Source: Deltaproteobacteria bacterium (GTDB lineage Bacteria; Desulfobacterota; Desulfobaccia; Desulfobaccales; 0-14-0-80-60-11). From it: a stretch of 39,634 bases of DNA. The notes beneath the pieces were generated by a model that had not been told where the DNA came from, searched no databases, and saw only the letters and a list, made by a program, of their open reading frames with translations. Shown piece by piece: positions 21,437-29,382 of this stretch. The position numbers and the translations under genes are program-made. The DNA lies in NCBI GenBank assembly GCA_030018495.1, contig JASEFS010000033.1, forward strand, positions 1 through 39,634, read 5' to 3'. How positions within the stretch are numbered: the first letter of the stretch is position 1; each line of letters opens with the position of its first letter.

Positions 21437-22009
21437 TCATGCCCCGACCTTGTCAAACAATTGCTCCATGGCCCCGGTGGGACAGACATAAAGGCAAGTC
21501 CCACAGCTCAAGCACTCTTTGCTGCCGGTATGAAAAGGACTGGTGATCTCCTTGCGCAGGCCCCGGTTGCCGAACGTGAGGGCCTGGGCGCCCACCACCT
21601 CATGGCAGGCCCTTACACATAGGCCGCAGAGGTGGCAGGCGAAATCAACCCCGGCTTTTTTGAACCTCGAAGGGGTTACGCCGAATTTTGTGGCCAACTC
21701 CTGCATTTTGGGAGAGGCCGGACTTTCATCCAGCAGAAGCTGCACTATCCAGCGGCGCACATTGTTTATCCGGGGGGTGTCCGTCAGGACCTTGATGCCT
21801 TCCCGGATAGGGTACATGCAGGAGATTACCACCCTGCTCCTCCTGCCGTCGTCCACTTCCACTACGCAGAGACGGCAGGCACCGTAAGGCTCCACGGCCG
21901 GATGGTAACAAAGAGTGGGAATGTCAATGCCGTGCCATTTAGCCACATCCAGGACCGTCCAGTCCTCTTGCCCCTGGACTTCTTTGCCGTCGATGGTGAA
22001 GGTGATCAT
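21437..22009 (-). CDS. NuoG/HoxU-type iron-sulfur subunit, short form
   Basis: The protein has 190 residues. A plant-type [2Fe-2S] domain (C34, C45, C48, C64) is followed by two [4Fe-4S] motifs (C125, C128, C131, C135 and C166, C169, C172, C176). This equals the N-terminal electron-wire part of NuoG or of the HydA/HndD hydrogenase, but stops before any H-cluster or molybdopterin domain; the His-Cys3 motif is not visible either. It therefore relays electrons and does not catalyse. The ATG at 22009 is preferred because AGAGGAGAG stands six bases before it; a TTG six codons upstream overlaps the preceding stop. Confidence 0.9.
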   Translation of the reverse strand: MITFTIDGKEVQGQEDWTVLDVAKWHGIDIPTLCYHPAVEPYGACRLCVVEVDDGRRSRVVISCMYPIREGIKVLTDTPRINNVRRWIVQLLLDESPASPKMQELATKFGVTPSRFKKAGVDFACHLCGLCVRACHEVVGAQALTFGNRGLRKEITSPFHTGSKECLSCGTCLYVCPTGAMEQLFDKVGA

Positions 22010-22023
22010 GACCTGCTCTCCTC

Positions 22024-23934
22024 TCAAAAGACTTCCACCGCTTTGAACTTGCAGACCTCATGACAGGCGCCGCACTTGATGCAAAGCGCGGCGTTCAGTT
22101 GGTGAGGCTTTTTCTTCTCTCCGGTTATGGCCCCCTGGGGGCACTCCTGGACGCAGGCGGTGCAGCCGTTGCACAGCTCCTGATTAATGGAGTAAGTGAT
22201 CAGTTCTTTGCAGACTGCGGCCGGGCATTTGCGCCGGAGGACGTGGGCTTCGTATTCCTCGCGGAAATAGCGCAGGGTGGAGAGCACCGGGTTGGGAGCC
22301 GAGCCCCCCAGGGCGCAGAGCGATCCATCCTTCACCGCTTCGGCCAGGGACTGCAGCTCATCCAGGTCGGCAACGGTGCCTTTCCCGGTGGAGAATTCCT
22401 CCAAAATCTCCCGCATCCGTTTCAGACCCAATCGGCAGGGGATGCACTTGCCGCAGGATTCGTCGATTAAAAAGTCCAGGAAGAATTTGGCCACATCCAC
22501 CATGCAGGTGGAATCGTCCATGACGATCATGCCGCCGGAGCCCATTATGGCGCCCGCATCCCACAGGGAGTCGAAATCGATGGGCAAATCCCACAGCTCC
22601 CTGGGGATGCACCCGCCCGAGGGGCCCCCGATTTGAATGGCTTTGAACTCTTTGGTTTCCGGTACGCCGCCGCCTATGAGATTCACCATGTCCTTAATGC
22701 TGATTCCCATGGGAACCTCCACCAGGCCGACGTTTTTCACCTGGCCCACCAAAGAGAAGATCTTGGTGCCCTTGCTGCCTTCCGTGCCGATATCCCGATA
22801 CCAATCCGCGCCCTTGGCGATGATGAGGGGCACATTGGCCCAGGTCTCCACATTGTTCAGGTTGGAGGGCCGGTTCCACAGGCCCTTGTCCACGGTGTGG
22901 ACATACTTGGCCCGGGGTTCACCGGGTTTCCCCTCGATGGAGGCCATGAGTGCGGTGGATTCGCCGCACACAAACGCGCCGCCACCCAAATTGAGCTTGA
23001 TATCGAAGCTGAACCCGGTGCCGAAAATGTTTTCTCCCAAGAGCCCGGCCTCCCGGGCCGCCAGGATCGACCGCTGCAAGGTCTTGACCGCCAACGGGTA
23101 CTCGGCCCGGACATAGACGTAACCCTCACTGGAGCCGATGGCATAGGCGCCGATGAGCATTCCCTCCAAAATTGCGTGAGGGTCGCCTTCGATGAGGCTT
23201 CGGTCCATATAAGCGCCAGGATCCCCTTCATCGGCGTTGCAGAGCACATATTTGGGCCACCCTTGGGCCTTGCGGCACGAAGCCCATTTAACCCCGGTGG
23301 GAAAGCCTCCTCCTCCCCGCCCCCTGAGGCCGGCAACCGTGACCGCTTCGATCACTTCTTCAGGGGCCATCTCCGTCAGGGCCTTGTAGAGAGCGAAATA
23401 GCCGCCTCGCGCTATGTAGTGCAGAATATTGTCCGGGTCGACGAAGCCACAATTGCGCATGGCCAAGTGGCGCTGCAATTTGAAAAAATCCAGATCTTCA
23501 TAACGAGGCGCCTTGGCCAGAAAGCCTTTGAGTTTGCCCTTGTAAAGCTTGCGAGGGCCACCGTCCAGAATCGGGTCATCAATGTCCAGCCTGGCCAGGA
23601 AATGCTTCTCCGGAATCTTCCCGGCCGAGATCTCGCTCCAGAGCTCCTCGGCAACGTCAGGGGTGACCTGCTCATAAGTCAGCCGGGGCTTGTCCGGGAG
23701 AATAAAGTCCACCAAGGGCTCTTTGTAACAGAAGCCGATGCAGCCGGTCTTCTCCACCACACCGTCCCAGTGTTCGTGCTGGGCCTTGCGCTGGAACAGG
23801 TCAAAGACCTTTTGCGCTCCCGCGGCCAAGCCGCAGGTGGCCATGCCCACCAAAATTTTGGGTTTATCCGGATAGAGCTGGGCGAGGCCGAGTTTCTTTG
23901 CCGTTTGCATGTCTTCAAGAGTCTTTATCTGCAT
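22024..23934 (-). CDS. NuoF/HydB-type NADH-oxidising flavoprotein
   Basis: The 636-residue length matches the large HydB/HndC form. In order: a thioredoxin-like [2Fe-2S] domain (C34, C65, C69 visible; the usual fourth ligand is not obvious); the FMN/NADH site GLRGRGGGGFPTG at about 202-214; an SLBB-type segment; the NuoF [4Fe-4S] motif ESCGKCIPC (C494, C497, C500); and a C-terminal two-cluster ferredoxin domain from about 590. It oxidises NADH or reduces NAD, and in bifurcating complexes its FMN can be the bifurcating site. It starts five bases after the nuoE-like stop, so both are translated together. Confidence 0.95.
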   Translation of the reverse strand: MQIKTLEDMQTAKKLGLAQLYPDKPKILVGMATCGLAAGAQKVFDLFQRKAQHEHWDGVVEKTGCIGFCYKEPLVDFILPDKPRLTYEQVTPDVAEELWSEISAGKIPEKHFLARLDIDDPILDGGPRKLYKGKLKGFLAKAPRYEDLDFFKLQRHLAMRNCGFVDPDNILHYIARGGYFALYKALTEMAPEEVIEAVTVAGLRGRGGGGFPTGVKWASCRKAQGWPKYVLCNADEGDPGAYMDRSLIEGDPHAILEGMLIGAYAIGSSEGYVYVRAEYPLAVKTLQRSILAAREAGLLGENIFGTGFSFDIKLNLGGGAFVCGESTALMASIEGKPGEPRAKYVHTVDKGLWNRPSNLNNVETWANVPLIIAKGADWYRDIGTEGSKGTKIFSLVGQVKNVGLVEVPMGISIKDMVNLIGGGVPETKEFKAIQIGGPSGGCIPRELWDLPIDFDSLWDAGAIMGSGGMIVMDDSTCMVDVAKFFLDFLIDESCGKCIPCRLGLKRMREILEEFSTGKGTVADLDELQSLAEAVKDGSLCALGGSAPNPVLSTLRYFREEYEAHVLRRKCPAAVCKELITYSINQELCNGCTACVQECPQGAITGEKKKPHQLNAALCIKCGACHEVCKFKAVEVF

Positions 23935-23939
23935 GGCTG

Positions 23940-24407
23940 CTACCTCTTTCTGAACTGCTTGAGCAAGGTCCCAGCCTTTCTCTGGCTGAGACCGCCGTGG
24001 ACCTCTTCATCAATCTGCGCCACCGGCGCCATGGAGCAGCAACCCAGGCACCTGACTTGCCGCAGGGTGAACTTGAGATCCTTCGTAGTCCCTTCCTCCC
24101 CGGGGATGGCCAGGTCGCGCCGGAATTTTTCATACACATTGCGCGCCCCCCGCACGTGGCAAGCCGTCCCCAGGCAGACGCTGATTTCATGCTCTCCCTT
24201 GGGTTCCAGGCTGAAGGCTTTATAAAAAGTCGCCACGGCCCACCCCCGGGACACCGGGACCCCTAAGTGGTCACACACGGCCGTCATCGCTTCTTTGGGG
24301 ATGTAACTGAACTTGGCCTGGACATCCTGAAGCGCGCTGATGAGATGTTCAGGATTGGGGGGATATTGATCTAAAATGGTTTCCAGACTTTTAAAGGTTA
24401 CACTCAT
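23940..24407 (-). CDS. NuoE/HydC-type [2Fe-2S] thioredoxin-like subunit
   Basis: The protein has 155 residues, standard for NuoE. The four cluster cysteines are present (C78, C83, C120, C124), in CLGTACHVRGA and CLGCCSMAP. It docks on the NuoF-like subunit and carries one electron. The ATG at 24407 has GGAGGAC eight bases ahead. It is the first gene of the operon, and a sigma-54 promoter lies 50 bases upstream. Confidence 0.95.
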   Translation of the reverse strand: MSVTFKSLETILDQYPPNPEHLISALQDVQAKFSYIPKEAMTAVCDHLGVPVSRGWAVATFYKAFSLEPKGEHEISVCLGTACHVRGARNVYEKFRRDLAIPGEEGTTKDLKFTLRQVRCLGCCSMAPVAQIDEEVHGGLSQRKAGTLLKQFRKR

Positions 24408-24456
24408 GGCGCTGTCCTCCCTTGCCGGATTCAAGTGGTTGCCTGAAACCTGAAAC

Positions 24457-24472
24457 AGCAAGGACGGGGCCA
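24457..24472 (-). promoter_or_regulatory. Sigma-54 promoter of the nuoE-nuoF-nuoG-hdrA-frhB operon
   Basis: On the minus strand it reads TGGCCCC-GTCC-TTGCT, with the GG and GC elements exactly ten bases apart, as sigma-54 requires. Transcription would begin near 24446, about 40 bases before the nuoE-like ATG. A sigma-54 activator gene lies directly upstream. Confidence 0.72.
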
Positions 24473-24624
24473 CAAGTTTAACTATCTAATATTACGTATT
24501 TTTTATGAAGAGAAGCAGCAAAGTGGGGAATCAGGATTAAAGCAGTGTGGGCGAAAGTAAAACGCTTTTCGGGAGCCTGAAAAAATTATCTCATTATATT
24601 AATAACTTATAAATTGAGAGACGA

Positions 24625-24636
24625 ATGTCGCGAAAA
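24625..24636 (-). promoter_or_regulatory. Candidate activator-binding site 1
   Basis: On the minus strand TTTTCGCGACAT. The same 12 bases recur at 24755-24766. The site lies about 180 bases upstream of the predicted start, normal for a sigma-54 enhancer. Confidence 0.45.
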
Positions 24637-24691
24637 GGCATCTGTGTTTTAGTTTTGAAAAAAATGATTAAAACAAAAATGGTCGAAAATG

Positions 24692-24747
24692 AAACAGATA
24701 ATCTTCTGTTCAATTTAATTTCAATAAATTCAGAAGATTATCTGTTT
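24692..24747 (-). terminator. 17-base inverted repeat downstream of the activator gene
   Basis: The arms at 24692-24708 and 24731-24747 (AAACAGATAATCTTCTG and its exact complement) enclose a 22-base AT-rich loop. On the minus strand the hairpin is followed by T-rich sequence after about ten bases, so it may end the activator transcript. Its length and spacing would also suit a protein-binding dyad. Confidence 0.5.
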
Positions 24748-24754
24748 TGAAAAA

Positions 24755-24766
24755 ATGTCGCGAAAA
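24755..24766 (-). promoter_or_regulatory. Candidate activator-binding site 2
   Basis: TTTTCGCGACAT on the minus strand, identical to the copy at 24625-24636. A degenerate third copy (CATTTTCGACCAT) lies at about 24679-24691. Confidence 0.45.
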
Positions 24767-24771
24767 TGAAT

Positions 24772-26199
24772 TTAAGTATCCTTTTTGAAATCAACATCGC
24801 ATATTTGGTAAAGCCTCATTTTTCTCCATAGCTTGCTGCGGCTGATCTTCAGCATTTTGGCCGTTTCCTGCTTGTTGCCTTGGGCCATCTCCAGGGCCGT
24901 AAGGATGGTGCGTTTCTCCAGGGTCTCCAGAGGGCTCATGGATTCATCACCGGTGGGCAGTTCCAACTCCCGGCCCACCCAGGCGGACTCGAGGCGCGGC
25001 AGGTGGCGCTGCGTGATGAATGCGCCTTTGGCGAAAACGAAGCAATACTCCAGGACGTGCTGCAGTTCCCGGACGTTGCCCGGCCAGGGGTGGCGGCAAA
25101 AGAGTTTCATCACTTTCGGGTCAACGCCTTTGACGCGCTTGTTGAATTTCCGGTTGAGTTTTTCCAGCATGTACTTGACCAGGATGGGGATGTCCTCCCG
25201 CTTTTCGCGCAACGGCGGCAGATAAATGGGCACCGTGAAAAGCCGGTAATACAGATCATCCCGGAATTTGCCCCGGCGCATGGCTTCTTTCAGGTTCACG
25301 TTGGTGGCCGCGACAATTCTGGCCTCCATGGGAATTTTGCGGGTGCCGCCCACCCTCATAAAGGCTTTCTCTTCCAGGACGCGCAACAGCTTCACCTGGA
25401 GCTCGGGTTTGAGGTCGCCGATCTCATCCAAAAACAAGGTGCCGCCTTTGGCCAGCTCGAAGCGCCCCGGCTTGCTGGCTATGGCGCCGGTGAAGGCCCC
25501 CCGTTCATGCCCAAAAAGTTCCGATTCGATCAAGGTTTCGGGAATCGCCGAACAATTCACCGCCACAAAAGGCCCTTTTTTGCGGGAGCTATGAAGGTGA
25601 ATAGCCCGGGCCACCAGCTCTTTGCCGGTGCCCGACTCGCCTTGAATCAGTACGTTGGAGTCGGATGCCGCGATAATGGGCAGGGTGTGGATAATTTCCT
25701 GCATCCGGGGGCTGACTCCGACAATGTCCGCAAATACATGATCCTCAAGCTTTTGGTCTTCCGCCTCGGGGCAGACCAGCTCATGGAAAGTCTCCACCCC
25801 GCCCAGCACCTTATTCCCAGGCTTCTTGATCTGGGCTGTGTTGATCAATATCAGCTTCTTTTGGCCCGTCTTGGTGACAATTTCCACCTCCCGGTCCAAC
25901 AGGATTTCTCCGCTGTTCATGGAAATGCGCATGGGACAATTTTTATGGCACAGGTCCGCCTGAAAGATGTCCCAACAGAACTTGCCGATGGCCTCTTCCC
26001 GGGTGAACCCGGTGATTTCCTCGGCTGTTTGGTTGAAATAGCCGATCTGCCAGCGGGTGTTGACCAGGAAAACCCCTTCCGGGAAAGAATCTAATATGTC
26101 GCCGTAATTGAGACCCAGGAACTTGAGAGAGGGCAGAAGATCCTCATTGCCATGCCTGTTGGCGTATAAGGGATGCTGAAGATTTGTGAGGGGCGCCAT
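24772..26199 (-). CDS. PAS-domain sigma-54-dependent transcription activator
   Basis: The protein has 475 residues. A PAS domain (about 30-125) carries a cysteine trio (C75, C84, C88 in CHKNCPM) that could sense redox state or bind a metal. The AAA+ domain has Walker A GESGTGKE (187-194), the sigma-54-contact loop GAFTGA (234-239) and Walker B GGTLFLDEIGD (252-262). A Fis-type helix-turn-helix (about 430-466) ends the protein. There is no receiver domain, so the PAS domain is the likely input. The gene stands just upstream of, and in the same orientation as, the sigma-54-promoted Nuo/Hdr/Frh operon, so that operon is its probable target. GGAGGAGG precedes the ATG. Confidence 0.93.
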   Translation of the reverse strand: MAPLTNLQHPLYANRHGNEDLLPSLKFLGLNYGDILDSFPEGVFLVNTRWQIGYFNQTAEEITGFTREEAIGKFCWDIFQADLCHKNCPMRISMNSGEILLDREVEIVTKTGQKKLILINTAQIKKPGNKVLGGVETFHELVCPEAEDQKLEDHVFADIVGVSPRMQEIIHTLPIIAASDSNVLIQGESGTGKELVARAIHLHSSRKKGPFVAVNCSAIPETLIESELFGHERGAFTGAIASKPGRFELAKGGTLFLDEIGDLKPELQVKLLRVLEEKAFMRVGGTRKIPMEARIVAATNVNLKEAMRRGKFRDDLYYRLFTVPIYLPPLREKREDIPILVKYMLEKLNRKFNKRVKGVDPKVMKLFCRHPWPGNVRELQHVLEYCFVFAKGAFITQRHLPRLESAWVGRELELPTGDESMSPLETLEKRTILTALEMAQGNKQETAKMLKISRSKLWRKMRLYQICDVDFKKDT

Positions 26200-26462
26200 G
26201 ACCTCCTCCTTGTTACTGCTCAGGGAACTGCTAAAAAAACGGCCTCATTCCTCCAAGCTCTTTAATAGGTGGACGCTTTAAAAAAGTCGCCCCCAAACGG
26301 GCGGTTAAAATATGAGCTGGTGAGACTTGCGAAGTCCTCAGAAAGACCGGCAGGAGGGGCCGGTTGGGCCGGAATTTTCCCGACTGGAAGGGTGTTGGCA
26401 AAGTCCTTATAAATTCTTTCACTTCTGCCCTCACATGGGGCCGGGAGCGTGAAAAGGCAACC

Positions 26463-26651
26463 CTAAGGGCCGCGTCCGGCCTTGAAATGCCGCTCCTTGA
26501 GGAAAAGAAAAATTCGCTTCAACTTGCTGAAAATCGACTTTAAGAAGTTCAGACCTGAATACCTGTCATAATATAAAAGCAAATTCCGTACCAATTCAAC
26601 CGTTTCTTTCAGAAAAATTTCCGGCCCTCCATCAGGATTATTGCCGGTCAT
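26463..26651 (-). CDS. Possible small protein, 62 residues
   Basis: A weak candidate in the 744-base gap 26200-26943, which otherwise holds no gene I can support. The peptide is Lys- and Leu-rich with two amphipathic helices (ETVELVRNLLLYYDRY and SKLKRIFLFLKER), more ordered than random translation. The ATG at 26651 has no clear ribosome site. It may be non-coding. Confidence 0.25.
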   Translation of the reverse strand: MTGNNPDGGPEIFLKETVELVRNLLLYYDRYSGLNFLKSIFSKLKRIFLFLKERHFKAGRGP

Positions 26652-26781
26652 GCCCAAATGCCACGCAGTACCGCAATGCCGGAAGGAGGGGTCCTTTTGA
26701 AGGAACGCAGGTCGAGCCGTTATCAGTTAATGGGAGCCCACCCCGCCCCTTATCTCCTCAGAGTGGAAGAATAAGCCTTTA

Positions 26782-26808
26782 TCCGCCAAGGCAGACCTGC
26801 CTAAGGCG
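26782..26808. repeat. Short palindromic element
   Basis: Arms CCGCC/GGCGG and AGGCAG/CTGCCT nest around a 2-base centre, upstream of the PRC-barrel gene. No T-run follows. Confidence 0.45.
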
Positions 26809-26943
26809 GTAATTCTACCAGTATACGTTTGCATCGCCTTAAGAATACGACAGCCGCGTCCATTGATGCAAATCCGCAAAATCCTAAGTTTAAGAAGGGT
26901 AAAGATTTCAAAAAACGAATACGAAAAGGGAGGATCGAATAAT

Positions 26944-28596
26944 ATGAACGCCAGAAAAATTTCGGCAGTAATGACCATGTCGGCGCTTGTTGGTGTTTTA
27001 TTCGGCATGCCGGCCTTGGCTGCGGGAACGGAAAAACAGCGGAGCGAGAGTTACGAGCGCGGGGCTTACCAGGAGCGGCGGATGAGCACCGGCGAACAAT
27101 CTCGGATGGCTGAACAGGCTCTGGTGAACCGGGCCGGGAAAATGATCGGTCTCACCGTCAAAGACGACAAAGGTGAAGAGCTGGGAACGGTGAAGGACTT
27201 TTTGATCGACAACAGGGGAGAGGTGCAATACCTGATCCTGTCCAGGGGCGGTATCCTGGGCATCGGCGACAAGCTTACCCCGATCCCGTTCAGGGCGGCT
27301 GAGGCGGACATCAGGGAAGAATCCGTGGTTCTGCAGAATGTGGACAAGCAGAAGCTCGAGCAAGCCCCCACCTTTAGCGAGCGGGAATGGGTGGTACTCG
27401 CTGACCCTGAATTCGAAAGAGAAGTTTACAGCTATTACGGACAGGAGCCGCAACACCAGTTTCAGGAGCAGCGGCAGCGGGAACAGTTTCAAAAGGAGAG
27501 CCGGCCTTATAAGCGCGGGACTTACCAGCAACAGCAGATGAGCACAAAGCCATATGGCCGGATGTCTGAACAGGCCATGATGAACCGGGCGGGCGAGATG
27601 CTCGGGCGCACCGTCAAGGACGACAGAGGCAAACGGTTAGGCACGGTCAAAGACTTGGTGATCGATGACAGAGGCGAGGTGCAATATCTGGTCCTTGACC
27701 CCTCTGCCAAACGGCAGGTCAGCGAACAAATGCCCGGCTGGGCGGGTCAAGTTCTTGGCAGCACTGCCATAGATGACCAGGGGCGCCTGCTGGGCACGGT
27801 CGAAGATGTCGTGGTGGATAAGCGCGGCAAGGTGCAGCACCTGGTCCTGTCTTCCGATACTCGCCAACGTCTCAGCCGGCAGCTGATTCCCGTCCCTTTC
27901 AAGGCGGCTGAAATGGACATCAGGGAAGGAGCCGTGGTTTTGGAAAACGTCAATCAGCGGAAGCTCGAACAGGCCCCCAATTTTAGCGAACAAGAGTGGC
28001 GGAAATTGGCAGAGCCCGAATTCGAGAGAAGAGTTTACAGCTATTACGGCAGGGAGCCGGAGCGGCAAATACAGGAGCAGCGGCTGAAAGAACAGCTTGA
28101 AAGAGAGGAGAGCCGCACTCAAGAGCGTGGGGCTTATCAAAGACAGCCGGTGGGCATCGGCGAACAGAGCCGGATGGGTGAACCGTCCATGGTGAACCGG
28201 GCCGCGAATATGTTCGGCCGCACCGTCAAGGATGACAAAGGCGAACGGCTGGGCACAGTGAAGGATGTTGTGTTTGACAACAAGGGCGAAGTGCAATACC
28301 TTGTCCTGTCTCCCGACCGTTCCCTGGGCCTGGGCGACAAGCTGATCCCGATCCCTTACCGGGCGGCTGAGCTGGACATGAGAAGAGACGTCGTATTTCT
28401 GGAAAAAGTGGACAAGCAGAAGCTCCAACAAGCGCCTAATTTTAGCGAGCAGGAGTGGAGAAAACTCGAAGAGCCTGAATTCGAGAAAAGGGTCTTCAGC
28501 TACTACGGGCAGGAACAACCGGCCGAATCCAGCACCATGAAAAGATGGGTGCCGGAACGGCAAATGCAGGAGGAGCAGAGGCAGGAGCTGCGTTAA
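26944..28596 (+). CDS. Exported protein with four PRC-barrel units
   Basis: The protein has 550 residues. A Sec signal peptide (KIS, hydrophobic core, ALAAG) is followed by four PRC-barrel repeats starting near residues 67, 219, 270 and 423. Each begins like V-KDD-G--LGTVKD and continues to VQYL-L. Units 1, 3 and 4 also carry a shared tail (LEQAPNFSEQEW, then a YSYYG motif). Unit 2 lacks this second half and runs directly into unit 3. The linkers are Gln/Glu/Arg-rich. PRC-barrels bind proteins or RNA and are mostly cytoplasmic; an exported multi-copy form suggests an envelope scaffold or stress protein. The ATG at 26944 is chosen for GGGAGGA and for the signal peptide. Confidence 0.85.
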   Translation: MNARKISAVMTMSALVGVLFGMPALAAGTEKQRSESYERGAYQERRMSTGEQSRMAEQALVNRAGKMIGLTVKDDKGEELGTVKDFLIDNRGEVQYLILSRGGILGIGDKLTPIPFRAAEADIREESVVLQNVDKQKLEQAPTFSEREWVVLADPEFEREVYSYYGQEPQHQFQEQRQREQFQKESRPYKRGTYQQQQMSTKPYGRMSEQAMMNRAGEMLGRTVKDDRGKRLGTVKDLVIDDRGEVQYLVLDPSAKRQVSEQMPGWAGQVLGSTAIDDQGRLLGTVEDVVVDKRGKVQHLVLSSDTRQRLSRQLIPVPFKAAEMDIREGAVVLENVNQRKLEQAPNFSEQEWRKLAEPEFERRVYSYYGREPERQIQEQRLKEQLEREESRTQERGAYQRQPVGIGEQSRMGEPSMVNRAANMFGRTVKDDKGERLGTVKDVVFDNKGEVQYLVLSPDRSLGLGDKLIPIPYRAAELDMRRDVVFLEKVDKQKLQQAPNFSEQEWRKLEEPEFEKRVFSYYGQEQPAESSTMKRWVPERQMQEEQRQELR

Positions 28597-28642
28597 GCTT
28601 CTGTCCCATGGGCGCTTTTCTGCGACCTGCTCCCAAATAAAA

Positions 28643-28673
28643 GCCGGCGATGCCAAGGATCGCCGGCTTTTTT
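28643..28673 (+). terminator. Intrinsic terminator of the PRC-barrel gene
   Basis: The arms GCCGGCGAT and ATCGCCGGC are perfect around a 7-base loop, followed by six T. It lies 46 bases after the stop. Confidence 0.92.
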
Positions 28674-28848
28674 GCCGTTAAACTCAAATGGCCTGATTGA
28701 AAGTTTGGCAGGAACATGTACTGCAAATGGGCTTCCTGGTCAGCTTTCCAGTTGACAAAACGTCCCGGCCGCTTACCTGAACAAAAAACTCTTAAGTCTG
28801 TTTCGCGCTGGAATCAGGTAGTAATTGCAAAAGAAAAGGAGTCTGATC

Positions 28849-29034
28849 ATGAATTGGGACCAGATCGAAGGAAACTGGAAGCAATTTAAAGGCAAGGTCA
28901 AGGAAAAGTGGGGCAAACTCACCGATGATGACCTGGACGTCGTGGCCGGCAAGCGCGATCAACTAATCGGCAAACTCCAGGAAAGATATGGCCTCTCCAA
29001 GGAAGAGGCGGAAAGGGAAATCAATAGCTGGTAG
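28849..29034 (+). CDS. CsbD family stress protein
   Basis: The protein has 61 residues. The whole length matches CsbD: opening MNWDQIEGNWKQFKGKVKEKWG, then a Leu/Asp segment and GKLQERYGLSKEEAE. The family is small, charged, helical and stress-induced, with unknown mechanism. AAAGGA lies eight bases before the ATG at 28849. A TTGACA at 28752 is a possible -35 box, without a convincing -10. It lies close to the PRC-barrel gene, a common pairing of stress genes, but the terminator between them makes it a separate unit. Confidence 0.92.
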   Translation: MNWDQIEGNWKQFKGKVKEKWGKLTDDDLDVVAGKRDQLIGKLQERYGLSKEEAEREINSW

Positions 29035-29120
29035 CTTTCTGAAACAGCCGGCATGCTTTCCTGCAACCAGTCCCAATCCCGGCATCTCGGGGATGGGAAC
29101 GGCATATTTTTGATTCAGAA

Positions 29121-29153
29121 GGGTCGGCAGGCTAACCTGTGCTCTGCCGACCC
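29121..29153. repeat. GC-rich hairpin
   Basis: The perfect 10-base arms GGGTCGGCAG and CTGCCGACCC enclose a 13-base loop, in the 348-base gap between csbD and the GDP-fucose synthase gene. No T-run follows, so it may be a REP-type element or mRNA 3' protection. Confidence 0.6.
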
Positions 29154-29249
29154 GAACCACGATTCCCCTTGAAATCCGGATCTGCCCCGCGATAAAGGGG
29201 GTGGATTCGGCCTATGCGGTTCCCCTCTAAGTGGCGTTCCCGGTGCACA

Positions 29250-29278
29250 TTGTCAACCATCGGGGAAAATGCTAATAA
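29250..29278 (+). promoter_or_regulatory. Sigma-70-type promoter of the GDP-fucose synthase gene
   Basis: TTGTCA (29250-29255), a 17-base spacer, and TAATAA (29273-29278). It lies about 100 bases before the ATG. Confidence 0.6.
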
Positions 29279-29382
29279 TTAATCGTTCCGAAAATAAATG
29301 AAGCCGGTTCAGCGGATTCGATTCCGGGGAGGGGCCTGCGGCTGGGGCCTCCTCCTCTTGTTGACTTCTCAAGGCGACCATC

